The translations under genes and the position numbers were made by a program. Shown here piece after piece: positions 9,414 through 19,375 of a stretch of DNA of 64,000 bases (position 1 is its first letter; every line of letters starts with the position of its first letter). The notes beneath the pieces were generated by a model. The model saw only the letters and a program-made list of their open reading frames with translations. It searched no databases and was not told the origin of the DNA. Origin of the DNA: an uncultured Bacteroidales bacterium. Lineage in GTDB: Bacteria; Bacteroidota; Bacteroidia; Bacteroidales; P3. Location of the stretch: positions 1-64,000 of the forward strand of contig CAMJJD010000005.1 of NCBI GenBank assembly GCA_946406015.1, written 5' to 3'.

Positions 9414-10712
9414 ATGAACATGAAACTTAGGAATATTCCTTTCTCTCCGCCGGATATGACGGAGGCAGAGGTTAAAGAGGTGCGTGAGGCTATTCTTTCG
9501 GGTTGGATCACTACGGGCCCTCGTACAAAGAAGTTGGAAAGTCTGATTTCGGAGTATGTGCACACGGACAAGACGGTGTGCCTGAACTCGGCTACGGCTG
9601 CACTGGAGATGGTGCTGCACCTGCTGGATATTCAGCCTGATGATGAGGTGATAGTGCCGGCATATACGTATACGGCAACGGCATCGGTGACACAGCACGT
9701 GGGCTGCAAGCTGGTGCTGGTGGATAGCCAGAAGGACAATGTGGAGATGGACTACGACAAGTTGGCTGCAGCCATCACGGAGAATACAAAGGTGATTGCA
9801 CCTGTGGATCTGGGTGGCATTGTGGCTGACTATGACCGTGTGTTCGAGATTGTGGAGGCAAAGAAGGGTTTGTTTAAGCCTAACAATGCTTTGCAGGCAA
9901 AGATAGGTAGGATTGTGGTGTCTGCAGACTGTGCACATAGCTATGGCGCCAACCGCAAAGGCAAGATGGCAGGTGAGATTGCAGACTTCTCATCGTTCAG
10001 TTTCCATGCGGTGAAGAACTTCACTACGGCGGAAGGAGGAGCCTTAACCTGGCACCTTCCCTTTGGGAATGAGCCAGTGTTGGTTAATGGTGAAGGGTTA
10101 ATGGTTCAGGGCTTTGACTATTTGCCTAATGTGCCTAAGAAAGAAGGGGAGACTTGGAATGAGATGCTTTACCGTTTGAGCCAGTTGTTCTCACTCCATG
10201 GGCAGAACAAAGACGCTTTGGCAAAGACAAAGCTGGGTGCATGGGAGTATGACATCATTGGTCCTTGGTACAAATGCAACATGACGGACATCATGGCTGC
10301 ACTGGGTTTGGTTCAGATGGAACGCTATGAGGGCTTGCTGAAACGTCGTCAGGAGATTGTGGCAAAGTATAATGAGGCGTTGAAGGATCTGCCAGTGGCT
10401 GTTCTGAACCATAAGGATGCAGACCATTGCAGTTCGCATCACCTGTATCTGGTACGCTTGCTGGGTAAGACTCGTGAGGATGCCAATAAGGTGATTGAGC
10501 AGATGGCTGAACGTGGCATTGCCTGCAACGTGCACTATAAGCCACTGCCTATGATGACGGCATATAAGGCTCTTGGATTTGACATCAAGGATTATCCTAA
10601 TGCTTATCATCTGTTTGAGAACGAGGTGACGTTGCCGTTGCATACTCGTCTGAGCGATGAGGATGTGGTGTATGTGGTTAGCAACTTTGTGGACATCGTG
10701 AAGAACCTGTAA
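9414..10712 (+). CDS. DegT/DnrJ/EryC1/StrS-type PLP aminotransferase
   Basis: LNSATAALEMVLHLLDIQPDDEVIVPAYTYTATASV, SADCAHSYGA, FSFHAVKNFTTAEGGAL. Confidence 0.93.
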   Translation: MNMKLRNIPFSPPDMTEAEVKEVREAILSGWITTGPRTKKLESLISEYVHTDKTVCLNSATAALEMVLHLLDIQPDDEVIVPAYTYTATASVTQHVGCKLVLVDSQKDNVEMDYDKLAAAITENTKVIAPVDLGGIVADYDRVFEIVEAKKGLFKPNNALQAKIGRIVVSADCAHSYGANRKGKMAGEIADFSSFSFHAVKNFTTAEGGALTWHLPFGNEPVLVNGEGLMVQGFDYLPNVPKKEGETWNEMLYRLSQLFSLHGQNKDALAKTKLGAWEYDIIGPWYKCNMTDIMAALGLVQMERYEGLLKRRQEIVAKYNEALKDLPVAVLNHKDADHCSSHHLYLVRLLGKTREDANKVIEQMAERGIACNVHYKPLPMMTAYKALGFDIKDYPNAYHLFENEVTLPLHTRLSDEDVVYVVSNFVDIVKNL

Positions 10713-11143
10713 TGCTTATCGATGAGCAATTATTGAATATGGTTAGTGCGCAGGCGAAGGATTCTCCTCGGCTGCGAATGAACTATAACTTCCATCAGTC
10801 GCTGGAGGATAAATGCCACCGGATGCTGAATGCTGTGGAGCCAGGGACGGTGGTACCCATCCATCGGCACCCGACCAAGGATGAGTCTTTCGTTATCCTG
10901 CGAGGCAAGGTTAGGGTGACTACTCACAATGATGATGGCTCTATCATAGAAGATGTGGTGCTGAGTCAAGAGCGTGGCAACTATGGGGTTGACATCCCTC
11001 AAGGAGTATGGCACAAACTAGAATCACTTGAAACAGGCAGCGTGATCTTCGAATGCAAAGAAGGCCCGTTTGTGCCGTATGACCTTTTCTTAAGAGCGAG
11101 CGCAGAGAATACGTGTTTTCTTTGCCGAGCCGCAGAAAAGTGA
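10712..11143 (+). CDS. wbuC: WbuC family cupin protein (copy 2), C-terminus altered by an insertion
   Basis: Same core as copy 1 up to GPFVPYD, then a non-homologous tail; the expected (V)EGILEVK tail is encoded after the insert at about 11154. Confidence 0.8.
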   Translation: MLIDEQLLNMVSAQAKDSPRLRMNYNFHQSLEDKCHRMLNAVEPGTVVPIHRHPTKDESFVILRGKVRVTTHNDDGSIIEDVVLSQERGNYGVDIPQGVWHKLESLETGSVIFECKEGPFVPYDLFLRASAENTCFLCRAAEK

Positions 11144-11153
11144 ACGAAGTTAG
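11084..11153. repeat. ~70-bp palindromic-type repeat element inserted in the 3' end of wbuC copy 2
   Basis: CTTTTCttaagagcgagcgcagagaa...tttgccgagccgcaGAAAAG; a related string, aagcgagaggagagcaaagcttgcttaggctttcccgagcgtgagc, follows at ~11194. Confidence 0.6.
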
Positions 11154-11483
11154 GTGGAAGGGATCCTGGAAGTGAAAAATGAAGGCTGCGATTAAGCGAG
11201 AGGAGAGCAAAGCTTGCTTAGGCTTTCCCGAGCGTGAGCAGTCTCGACTGAAGGTCAAGAATGAAGAGTGAAAAGTTGAAGTCAATCCTAAAAGGTGTTT
11301 GGGCTTTTTGCTCGTATGTGTTTGTGCCGCAAAGACGTCCCAAAGATGACAGTGCGGCAGGATAGACAGACGAGGCGACCGCCTCTGGCGGGCGGCTGGC
11401 CTGTGTGGGGAGCGGAGTAATGTGCCGCTTATGGGATGCTGACCCTGGAGCATCGATACGCTTATGAATGAATTATAATACAT

Positions 11484-11521
11484 AACACCTCTTGGCGTTT
11501 TTGGGGACGTTTGGAGGTGTT
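11484..11521. promoter_or_regulatory. Inverted repeat AACACCTC-N22-GAGGTGTT upstream of the RADAR-like operon promoter
   Basis: Perfect 8-bp stem read directly; operator or terminator role unknown. Confidence 0.4.
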
Positions 11522-11553
11522 GTGGTTTTAAAAGGGGAAAGTTTTCAACAGGT

Positions 11554-11584
11554 ATTGTGGGGGTGGAGAATTGAGATAACTTTG
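11554..11584 (+). promoter_or_regulatory. Bacteroidetes-type promoter for the RADAR-like operon (ATTG-N19-TAACTTTG)
   Basis: Matches the TTTG-N19-21-TAnnTTTG consensus of Bacteroides primary-sigma promoters; ~67 bp before the rdrA ATG. Confidence 0.5.
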
Positions 11585-11650
11585 CGGGGGAGACGCTCTG
11601 TGAGCGAGGGAGAGTAGTTTGCAATACATAAGAAGATAAACAATAATAAA

Positions 11651-14365
11651 ATGGAAACATTGCGTTTTTACAGAGGTCAAGAAGATATAGTGGTAGTTGA
11701 AGAACAGGACTATGGCGAGTCCATCTTCAGCGAACAGTATATCCTTGCACTCCGTCAGATAGAGAAGATGCTCTCGCAACCCAAAGAGAACATCCCCAGC
11801 ATTGTGGCATTTTGTGGTGACCGTGGTGAAGGAAAATCATCGTGTATGGAAACGGTGAAGCATATTGTCGGGCACAAGACGGATGAACGTGTAGCAGGAT
11901 ACCTTGGTAATCAATATCCTACCATCAGTGCAACAAACTTTCATATCCTTGAAACGATAGACCCTGCGTTCTTCGATGAAAGGCACAACGTGTTGGAGTT
12001 GGTATTAGGTCAGTTGTTCTCGAAGTTCAAAGAACAGATTGAGAAATACGAAGCTGCGGAGAAAAAACAGAAGCGTGAGGCCTCAATGCACCTTCAAGAA
12101 TGCTTCCATAAAGCAAAATGGTGCTTGACCCAGATGGAAAAAGGCATACAGGCCGGCTATGACCCGATAGAAGAACTGGACGCACTGGCTGCGGGAATGT
12201 CGCTACGGGAGGAGATGGATGGGTTGATAAACGAGTATCTGACGTTCTTTTCTGAAGAAGGAGCGGATGCGGAACATAATTTCCTTGTCATCAGCATAGA
12301 CGACCTTGACTTGAACGTGGGCGAGGCCTACGTGATGGCAGAGCAAATCAGAAAATATCTGGTGAGCAAACAATGCCTGCTGTTAGTTTCATTGAAGGTG
12401 GAACAGTTGATAGAGGTGATTGCTAACTATCTGAACAATCAGGCTGCTCCCAATAAAAGCCTCGACGCACCGGCTATGGCCGCTAAATATGTGACGAAGT
12501 TGATACCGACGGAGAACCGTATCAATATGCCAAAGATATACGACCTCTGCGATATGCAGTTGAAGGTGTATAAAAATAAGGATGACCAGCAACCGAAGGA
12601 TTACAATTCGGTGAAGGAAGCTGTGGTGCAGCTGATATACATGAAGGCGAGGTTCCTGTTTTATAACAGCAAAGGGAGCGTATCACCTATTGTTCCCAAT
12701 AATCTGCGCAGCCTGCGGCATTTGCTGGGGATGCTGTTGAACATGAAGGACTTCAATGGAAATGAGGTATCAATAGCCAACAAACATGCCTTCAAGACGT
12801 ACTTCTACCAGACATGGACAAGACAACTGAACGAGGAGAACCAGCGTAAAGCACAACTGTTGACCAGTGGCAGCGACGTGAGTGATACGAATAAGCTGGC
12901 AGTGTCTATCCTGTCGGAATACATACGGACAGACAAGTCTAATGCAGACAGTCTGGTGGCCCAGATTGTGAATCCCAACAACTACAGCTACAACATCAGT
13001 GTGGGCGATGTGTTCTATCTGATTAACTTCCTTGAGCGGAGTAATGTGGATGAAGAATTGAAAAGATTGCTGTTTTTCATAAAGTCGTACTACAGCATTA
13101 GGCTGTATGAATACTATGACGTGATAACCGAGCAGAAGGGAGAGATGAATCCGGAGTCGAAGAGTGAAGGTGAAGTATTCCGCAGTGACGGTTGGTTTAA
13201 GCGAACAAACCAACTGCAACGGTTTGTGAATGGCTCCTATTTCACCTATCAGCCCGATGACTTGCTGCCCCGGATGACACTGGGCCCCAATGAATACTTC
13301 TTCAGAGACCTGCGGGTGTATAGTGCCAGGACTCAATTGTATAAAGACACCATACACAACCTGAAGAGTGGAATGCAGAGATTTGAAGCTTTAGGTGATG
13401 AGGAGAAAACTCTGTTTAAACAACAATTCCGTGTGGCAGAGATGCTGGCTCTGTGTACAAAGAAGTCGGTGAAGCAGAAAGAAAGAGGAACGCACTACAG
13501 CGTGCCCCGTGACTTTGCAGAGCCGTACTACCTGACCAACTACCACAAGAGTACCGGCTATCTGGTATTTGATATCATGGCACCTTTCTATAATCTGGTG
13601 AATCTTAAATATACATACGGAAGATTTGTGTATCTGGCAGATGAGAAAAATGATGGTACAGATTTCTATCATTTTGCGCTGGTGCACGAATGGTCTCTGC
13701 TAAGAAGGATGATTGAACATGTTAGACTGAAGGAATATAACGAGAATCATGAGCGGAAAATCACGATGGAACAGTTGCCAGCTATGGAGGAGGGCAAACT
13801 GGACGAATGTTTCATGAGGCTTATATCGAACGGTGCAATCAGAAACGGGGACGTGCTTTTGGCGATGATGGAAAATACTACCAGTCGCAGGGCTAATATG
13901 CACAACACAAAAGACCATTTGGACTGTATTAAGGATTTCTATAAAGACATTATCAATTCCGAGATGCGGACATATAGGAACTCGCGTACTGCGGCTCCCT
14001 ATATCATCCGGTTTGCCTATCTTGAAGCGTTGATAGAACTGCTGAACGACGAAGATGAAGGTGAACTGTTTGGAAATATCTATTCGACAGGGCTGGAAAA
14101 AATAGACCGGACGGAGGATGAAATTTATCGAAGGTTCAGAAAGTTTTTTGGCACCTTCAAGGGAAGTAAGAAAAACACAGCCATCATAGACGATATGCAT
14201 AGACTCTATCCATCGGAGTCTTCCAGACTAACCAACGACCAGTGGCAGAAGATGTTCCCTGAAGAGAAACAGTATAAGAAAGAGCACATAGCCAGAGCCT
14301 TTGCGGAGGTGATGACTGAGATGGTAGGGGCTGAAACCCAGTACGAAGAAGATATAGAAGACTAA
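11651..14365 (+). CDS. rdrA: RADAR-like ATPase RdrA (KAP/AAA P-loop NTPase, 904 aa)
   Basis: Walker A FCGDRGEGKSSCM, Walker B FLVISIDDLDL; size and adjacency to an adenosine deaminase match RADAR architecture. Confidence 0.8.
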   Translation: METLRFYRGQEDIVVVEEQDYGESIFSEQYILALRQIEKMLSQPKENIPSIVAFCGDRGEGKSSCMETVKHIVGHKTDERVAGYLGNQYPTISATNFHILETIDPAFFDERHNVLELVLGQLFSKFKEQIEKYEAAEKKQKREASMHLQECFHKAKWCLTQMEKGIQAGYDPIEELDALAAGMSLREEMDGLINEYLTFFSEEGADAEHNFLVISIDDLDLNVGEAYVMAEQIRKYLVSKQCLLLVSLKVEQLIEVIANYLNNQAAPNKSLDAPAMAAKYVTKLIPTENRINMPKIYDLCDMQLKVYKNKDDQQPKDYNSVKEAVVQLIYMKARFLFYNSKGSVSPIVPNNLRSLRHLLGMLLNMKDFNGNEVSIANKHAFKTYFYQTWTRQLNEENQRKAQLLTSGSDVSDTNKLAVSILSEYIRTDKSNADSLVAQIVNPNNYSYNISVGDVFYLINFLERSNVDEELKRLLFFIKSYYSIRLYEYYDVITEQKGEMNPESKSEGEVFRSDGWFKRTNQLQRFVNGSYFTYQPDDLLPRMTLGPNEYFFRDLRVYSARTQLYKDTIHNLKSGMQRFEALGDEEKTLFKQQFRVAEMLALCTKKSVKQKERGTHYSVPRDFAEPYYLTNYHKSTGYLVFDIMAPFYNLVNLKYTYGRFVYLADEKNDGTDFYHFALVHEWSLLRRMIEHVRLKEYNENHERKITMEQLPAMEEGKLDECFMRLISNGAIRNGDVLLAMMENTTSRRANMHNTKDHLDCIKDFYKDIINSEMRTYRNSRTAAPYIIRFAYLEALIELLNDEDEGELFGNIYSTGLEKIDRTEDEIYRRFRKFFGTFKGSKKNTAIIDDMHRLYPSESSRLTNDQWQKMFPEEKQYKKEHIARAFAEVMTEMVGAETQYEEDIED

Positions 14366-14369
14366 GGCA

Positions 14370-16751
14370 ATGGACATAGAGAGAGGCATCATCAAAGCAT
14401 TGTTTTATGACTTTCCGTTAGGACGGCTACTTGCCATAATGGATGGAAAAAGAGATAAAAGCAGTCTTCTGGATTTTGTTCCAGAAATACTGAGAAGGAC
14501 GATGCCTGCTTTCGATATACAAGAACTCCGGCAGACTATGGAAGCCTATAAGCGGAATTGGGCTACGGAGTTTGCTGACTACGAAGAAGCAACATGGCCT
14601 CTGATGTTTGTGTCGACACAGGCTGGATGGTTGCTCAAGAAAGAAGGGGGAATACCAAGAGTGAGGAAAGAGCAGTTGCTGCGATGGAGAATGATTTCGT
14701 TGCCAGTGAGTGAAGACTTGTTGTCGCTTTCATGGCTGGCTATGGAGGAGAAGAATCATGCAAGAGGCAGGACAAACTTTGTTTGGGAAGACACGCTGCC
14801 CATTACTGCGGTTGATTGGAATGCATTAAGTAAGGGGAAAAGTCTAAGCGATCTTCATTCACATCTTGGTGCATCATCAGATGCTTTCAATATCAGATGG
14901 ATTTACTGGATGAACAACAGAACCTTCAAGCCAAAGCGTGATTCACAGCGGAAAAGGGAGATTGGAATGGAGCATGCCGCTATTGCGGCGGTCATCAGAT
15001 ACCAACTGTTTGAAATATGTAATGGAAATGGTGTTGAGCAGAAGATGAAAGATGATATTCTGGAGAGTTTCAAGGACGGTGTGGTTTGGCAGCTGCTTGT
15101 GGATAATGGCTATGGGAAGATTAATTCGGCCAAACAGAACAGCTTGAAACCTAATGTTGGACAGGTAGAGCATTGGGACTATGCTATTATTGACGAACTC
15201 GGCAGTGATGAATCCCAAAAGAGTTCTCCCTATATGCTTCACGTAGGAGAGCGGTATATTATGTACGAATATCTGAGGCGGTTATACAAGGGAGAACAAA
15301 CTGCAAAGGACACAGCAGAATTTTTCTACCTGTACATCTTGATAAAATGCTCATATAGAAAGCTGTTCCTTCAGACCAATGAGCAAATAGGTCTTTCGAA
15401 CTACCAAGAGTATGAAGGGGCAAACAAACAAGGTATCGACCACATGGGAGAAGCCAGAAAGAGGTATGCCCTTCAAACAGCCATTGGTGAACGAGGAAAA
15501 AACTATGTAGAGTCGCGAATCAGTTGGCAATGGGACAAGAATGGTGGAAAGAGTCCTGTTCCAAACATATATATTGAAAAGAGCCTGTTTGGTAATAAAG
15601 AGGGTGATAGGGAAAAGCTATTGAAACGAGTACGGCTTGTGGTGTCGTATAGAAAGAGCGACTTTCCGCATGATGATAAGAGTAACGGATTGAAAACATT
15701 GACGGATACGTACGAAGAGATTCTTCAGAGAATATTAAGAAACAAGGCATTGCAGGACATAGAGTTCTCCATAGTGGGTATAGATTTTACCGGCTCGGAT
15801 GAAAAGGCTAGGCCAGAAGTGTATGCCCAGTTAGTCAGGTATGTGAGAAGGCATCAGAGATTAAGCCTTAAACAGCTTACCTATCATGCTGGCGAAGATT
15901 TCTATGACCTCTTGGATGGAATTAGGGCGATACACGAGGTGCTAAAGTATTTGAAGTGGGATGAACATTGTAGGATAGGACATGCATTGGCTTTGGCAAC
16001 CAAACCAGAGCGTTATTATGAACTGCGCGGCTGGAACGTAATTGCTACGCGACAGGTGATGTTGGATAATCTGGTTTGGTTTATAGAAATGTGTAGTGTG
16101 GTAGGATATAGGATAGGGAAGGTTCAAGAGAAAGAAATCGAAGACAAGATTAAGTCATTGTATGAGGAAATAGGGTATACGGAAGACTTTGACCTTCGTA
16201 AATATACTGACAGCATGAGACTGAGAGGCGACCATCCGATGGGTGCAGGAAGGGCAGAAGGGTTGTCGTTGTTTGCACAGACCGCTCTGGACGATGATGC
16301 AGCTTTGGATGCATTGAGGCGAGATGCTGTGGTGAGTACGATGTTCAGAGAGTATTACGGCGATAAAAAAACACGGGAAGAAGGTGAAAAGCTGGCATTC
16401 TGGAAAATGCCAAGAGCAATAGTGGGCGGTGTAAGCAGGATTCAGAAACAATTGCTACAAGAGATTGGTAGAAAGCGGATAGCAATTGAAACATGCCCCA
16501 CATCGAACTATATGATAGGCTATTTTGAAAAGTATATTGATCTGCCGCTGTTTACTTTTGTGGAGCAGTTGCCTGACAACGCTATCAGTATCAATACGGA
16601 TGACAAGGGCATTATTGCGACTTCGATAGAGAACGAATATGCGCTGATTGCAGCCGCAATGGAGAAAAGTCGAAAGTACAAAGGGAAGATTGACGAGACG
16701 ATGACTCGTTTGGTAAAGGATGCGAGGAAAAGCAGGTTTGATGTGCAATAA
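14370..16751 (+). CDS. rdrB: RADAR-like adenosine deaminase RdrB (793 aa)
   Basis: ADA motifs DLHSHLGAS, YHAGED, RIGHALAL, ETCPTSN and INTDDKG, split by large insertions as in RdrB. Confidence 0.83.
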   Translation: MDIERGIIKALFYDFPLGRLLAIMDGKRDKSSLLDFVPEILRRTMPAFDIQELRQTMEAYKRNWATEFADYEEATWPLMFVSTQAGWLLKKEGGIPRVRKEQLLRWRMISLPVSEDLLSLSWLAMEEKNHARGRTNFVWEDTLPITAVDWNALSKGKSLSDLHSHLGASSDAFNIRWIYWMNNRTFKPKRDSQRKREIGMEHAAIAAVIRYQLFEICNGNGVEQKMKDDILESFKDGVVWQLLVDNGYGKINSAKQNSLKPNVGQVEHWDYAIIDELGSDESQKSSPYMLHVGERYIMYEYLRRLYKGEQTAKDTAEFFYLYILIKCSYRKLFLQTNEQIGLSNYQEYEGANKQGIDHMGEARKRYALQTAIGERGKNYVESRISWQWDKNGGKSPVPNIYIEKSLFGNKEGDREKLLKRVRLVVSYRKSDFPHDDKSNGLKTLTDTYEEILQRILRNKALQDIEFSIVGIDFTGSDEKARPEVYAQLVRYVRRHQRLSLKQLTYHAGEDFYDLLDGIRAIHEVLKYLKWDEHCRIGHALALATKPERYYELRGWNVIATRQVMLDNLVWFIEMCSVVGYRIGKVQEKEIEDKIKSLYEEIGYTEDFDLRKYTDSMRLRGDHPMGAGRAEGLSLFAQTALDDDAALDALRRDAVVSTMFREYYGDKKTREEGEKLAFWKMPRAIVGGVSRIQKQLLQEIGRKRIAIETCPTSNYMIGYFEKYIDLPLFTFVEQLPDNAISINTDDKGIIATSIENEYALIAAAMEKSRKYKGKIDETMTRLVKDARKSRFDVQ

Positions 16752-16769
16752 TATTGGCTTTCTGAGAAA

Positions 16770-17534
16770 ATGATGGAATGTAGGTTCTATTTGGATGAAA
16801 TGTTACGAACAAAAGTGGAGAATGCTTCACGGCTTCTTAGCGACGGGAAGTATGAGGAGGCTCGAAAAGCCATTGATACGGCTTACTTTATTTTGGGTAC
16901 AAAGAATATTGTAGAACAGAACTTTCCGTTTCCTATAGCCTATAGAACTTTAATCGGTCTATTAGCAGAGCGTGCTCGCATCTACCTGTCTTTTCGTGAC
17001 TATAAAACAGCGGACTCGATGCTGACTATGACGGACATCATAACCCGTAACCAACCGTTATCACTCAAAGAGCAGGTGAGAATTATGCTGCTAAAGAGCA
17101 ATGTAATGAAGATGCCCAACCCGATGGTGCATAGTTTACTGATACTTTCAGAAGCGTTGAAGATAGCAGAAAGTACGGGAAATAAAGAATTGGTGGCGGA
17201 GGTGTATATGGAGATGGGTAAGTTTTTGGCAAGTGAATATACAGCTTTGGGGCTGTCACTCATACGCAAAGTTGAGACGTATTGCAAGCGCAACAAGTTG
17301 AGGGATGGAGAAATTGGTGCAAAGGTCTATCGGGCCAGATGCAGCTATATGATGTGGACACACGACAAGTACAATTGGGTTAAAGATAGAGAAAGGTTTG
17401 CAAAGGAAGCGGTACGCTTACTGGAGACTATTAATCCTGAGGAGATACAGTCGCAGTATAATAAGGATATGTACTGGGGACTGAGAAGAGAAATTGAAGC
17501 ATATCAGAAAAAGACAAAAGGAAATGGCAACTGA
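16770..17534 (+). CDS. TPR-like helical repeat protein (cassette 1)
   Basis: Repeated helical pairs (ASRLLSDGKYEEARKAIDTAYFILG, ARIYLSFRDYKTADSMLTMTD); overlaps the next FRG gene. Confidence 0.6.
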   Translation: MMECRFYLDEMLRTKVENASRLLSDGKYEEARKAIDTAYFILGTKNIVEQNFPFPIAYRTLIGLLAERARIYLSFRDYKTADSMLTMTDIITRNQPLSLKEQVRIMLLKSNVMKMPNPMVHSLLILSEALKIAESTGNKELVAEVYMEMGKFLASEYTALGLSLIRKVETYCKRNKLRDGEIGAKVYRARCSYMMWTHDKYNWVKDRERFAKEAVRLLETINPEEIQSQYNKDMYWGLRREIEAYQKKTKGNGN

Positions 17535-18663
17535 CTGGGCAAAGAAGAGGGAACAGATTATCAGCAAGCTGCCAACGTTGCTTGACATTATGGACCGATA
17601 TGCCATAGGCGAAGAGTGGTGGGCTCTGGAGAAAGGGACGCTGGCAGAGTTTATGATGCCGCACCATGACCAGGATGGTCTGTTTGATGCCATTATGATG
17701 CCATCGGGCTATGTCAAGTTGTTTCCGGTAGGTTTGTGCTGGAACTGTTACTATCGAGGACAAAGCAGTTATTATCCTAATTCGAAACCCAGTCTGTGGA
17801 GAAAGGGTACACGAAAGAAGAATGGCATGATGCCGGAAGACCAGTTTGTGGAACGGCTGAAACTCTGTGAACTGAAAATGATGATAGAGGACTATCCGTT
17901 GACGCAAATTTTCAGGAACGGCATATATTATAAGAGCAGGTCGGGACAGATGGTGCAGTTGCCTCTTGATGTGGATGCGGAAGCGTTGGCGCAACATTAC
18001 GGGATAAAGACGGAATTGTCTGATCTGACGGTGAATTTGTGGGTAGCGGCATTCTTCGCAGCCACCGAATATCACTGGGGAACGGACACATATACAGCAA
18101 TAACGGACACCAAGAAACATGAATATGGGGTGTTCTATCATTACTATGATCCGTCTGTTCCTTTGCCTGGAGATAATAGGGAGCCAGCCCTGCGCGCTGT
18201 AGGGATGCAGCCTTTTGGCAGGCCTGGAAATCAAGCGGGGTATGTGCTGAAGATGAAGCCGCATCAGAATATGAATAGGATGGCGGGCTTCGAGAAAATT
18301 AAGTTTCGCCACGTGGCAGAAATCAACAAACTGATATTCAACTATAGTAATTGTTCAAGGAATTTCCTTCCGGAGGAACTGTTCCAGAAGAAGCTACTAG
18401 CATTGAGGAATGAGGAACATAGTTTTTCAAGGATGGCACTTGAAATGGCAAAGGAACAGTACTTTAAGGATTATACGGATACTCAGATAGAGGAGATGAT
18501 AGCTTTTAAGGGTATTGCGTTTGTGGATAGGCCACTCTACTTGTTTTCTGAGCGCGAGAAGAAACAAGCGTTGAAATACTGGAAGGAGCATGAACGTGAG
18601 CATTTGGACAAGATAATGATTAGAGAAGTTTATTCTGGACCAATAGAGATAAAGGGAGAGTAG
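17524..18663 (+). CDS. FRG-domain protein (cassette 1)
   Basis: YYRGQSSYYPNSKPSLWRKG and LAQHYGIKTELSDLTVNLWVAAFFAATEY match the FRG domain pattern. ATG 17524 overlaps the upstream stop at 17532-17534. Confidence 0.8.
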   Translation: MATDWAKKREQIISKLPTLLDIMDRYAIGEEWWALEKGTLAEFMMPHHDQDGLFDAIMMPSGYVKLFPVGLCWNCYYRGQSSYYPNSKPSLWRKGTRKKNGMMPEDQFVERLKLCELKMMIEDYPLTQIFRNGIYYKSRSGQMVQLPLDVDAEALAQHYGIKTELSDLTVNLWVAAFFAATEYHWGTDTYTAITDTKKHEYGVFYHYYDPSVPLPGDNREPALRAVGMQPFGRPGNQAGYVLKMKPHQNMNRMAGFEKIKFRHVAEINKLIFNYSNCSRNFLPEELFQKKLLALRNEEHSFSRMALEMAKEQYFKDYTDTQIEEMIAFKGIAFVDRPLYLFSEREKKQALKYWKEHEREHLDKIMIREVYSGPIEIKGE

Positions 18664-18664
18664 A

Positions 18665-19375
18665 TTGATGGAAAAAGAATTGCAAGACAGACTGAGAGGG
18701 CTGCAACTGCGGCTGCTTACGCAGGATATATACGCCAAAAACGCGGTATGTGATGAACTTTTGGACATACTGAAAGAGCAAGACGACGCGCATGTAAAGA
18801 ACGAAATCCGGAGAATCATTGCCTTGCCTTTGGTGGATCTTGGTCGATCCGGTGACTTGATGGCTTGTGTGGATGCGTTGTTGGCGCAACAGGATTATGA
18901 GTTGAATATAGTGGCACTGATGGCCAAGGAGCATTACCTGCGACACCTGAATGATTTGCAAGGTGTGCTGGTTTTGCACATCCAAGAGATTCAATTAACT
19001 GAGCAATATGGACGCGAAGACATGTTGGCAGAGGCCTACCTTCGGAGAGGAAAGGTGTATCTTGAATTGAACAGGATTGATGAGGCATTGAAGGATTTTA
19101 ATAATGCCATTCCGTTGGCTATGGAAAGGAACTACTATAACCTTGTTGGCGTGGCGAAATACTATATTGGTCTTTGTCTGTTTTCAATGGGGCATGAAGA
19201 GCTGGGAATGGAGAAACTGAGAGAGGCATCGGAAACGGCACACGAACAGCATTGCTGTGACGTGGCTATGCATACGGAGGCCTTTAGAGCTATGAAAATG
19301 CTTGAAAAAGGGCGTGCTGATGTTGCTCTGGAGATACTGAAAGGTTGGGCAGAAGAATTCAAACTGATGCTATGA
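18665..19375 (+). CDS. TPR repeat protein (cassette 2)
   Basis: AEAYLRRGKVYLELNRIDEALKDFNNAIPLAMERNYYNLVGVAKYYIGLCLFSMGHEELGMEKLREA, canonical TPRs. Confidence 0.75.
   Translation: MMEKELQDRLRGLQLRLLTQDIYAKNAVCDELLDILKEQDDAHVKNEIRRIIALPLVDLGRSGDLMACVDALLAQQDYELNIVALMAKEHYLRHLNDLQGVLVLHIQEIQLTEQYGREDMLAEAYLRRGKVYLELNRIDEALKDFNNAIPLAMERNYYNLVGVAKYYIGLCLFSMGHEELGMEKLREASETAHEQHCCDVAMHTEAFRAMKMLEKGRADVALEILKGWAEEFKLML

Noticed and set aside
13157-13177. Repeat-like gtcgaagagtgaaggtgaag inside rdrA
   Set aside because: Too short and degenerate to count as an in-gene repeat insertion with confidence.
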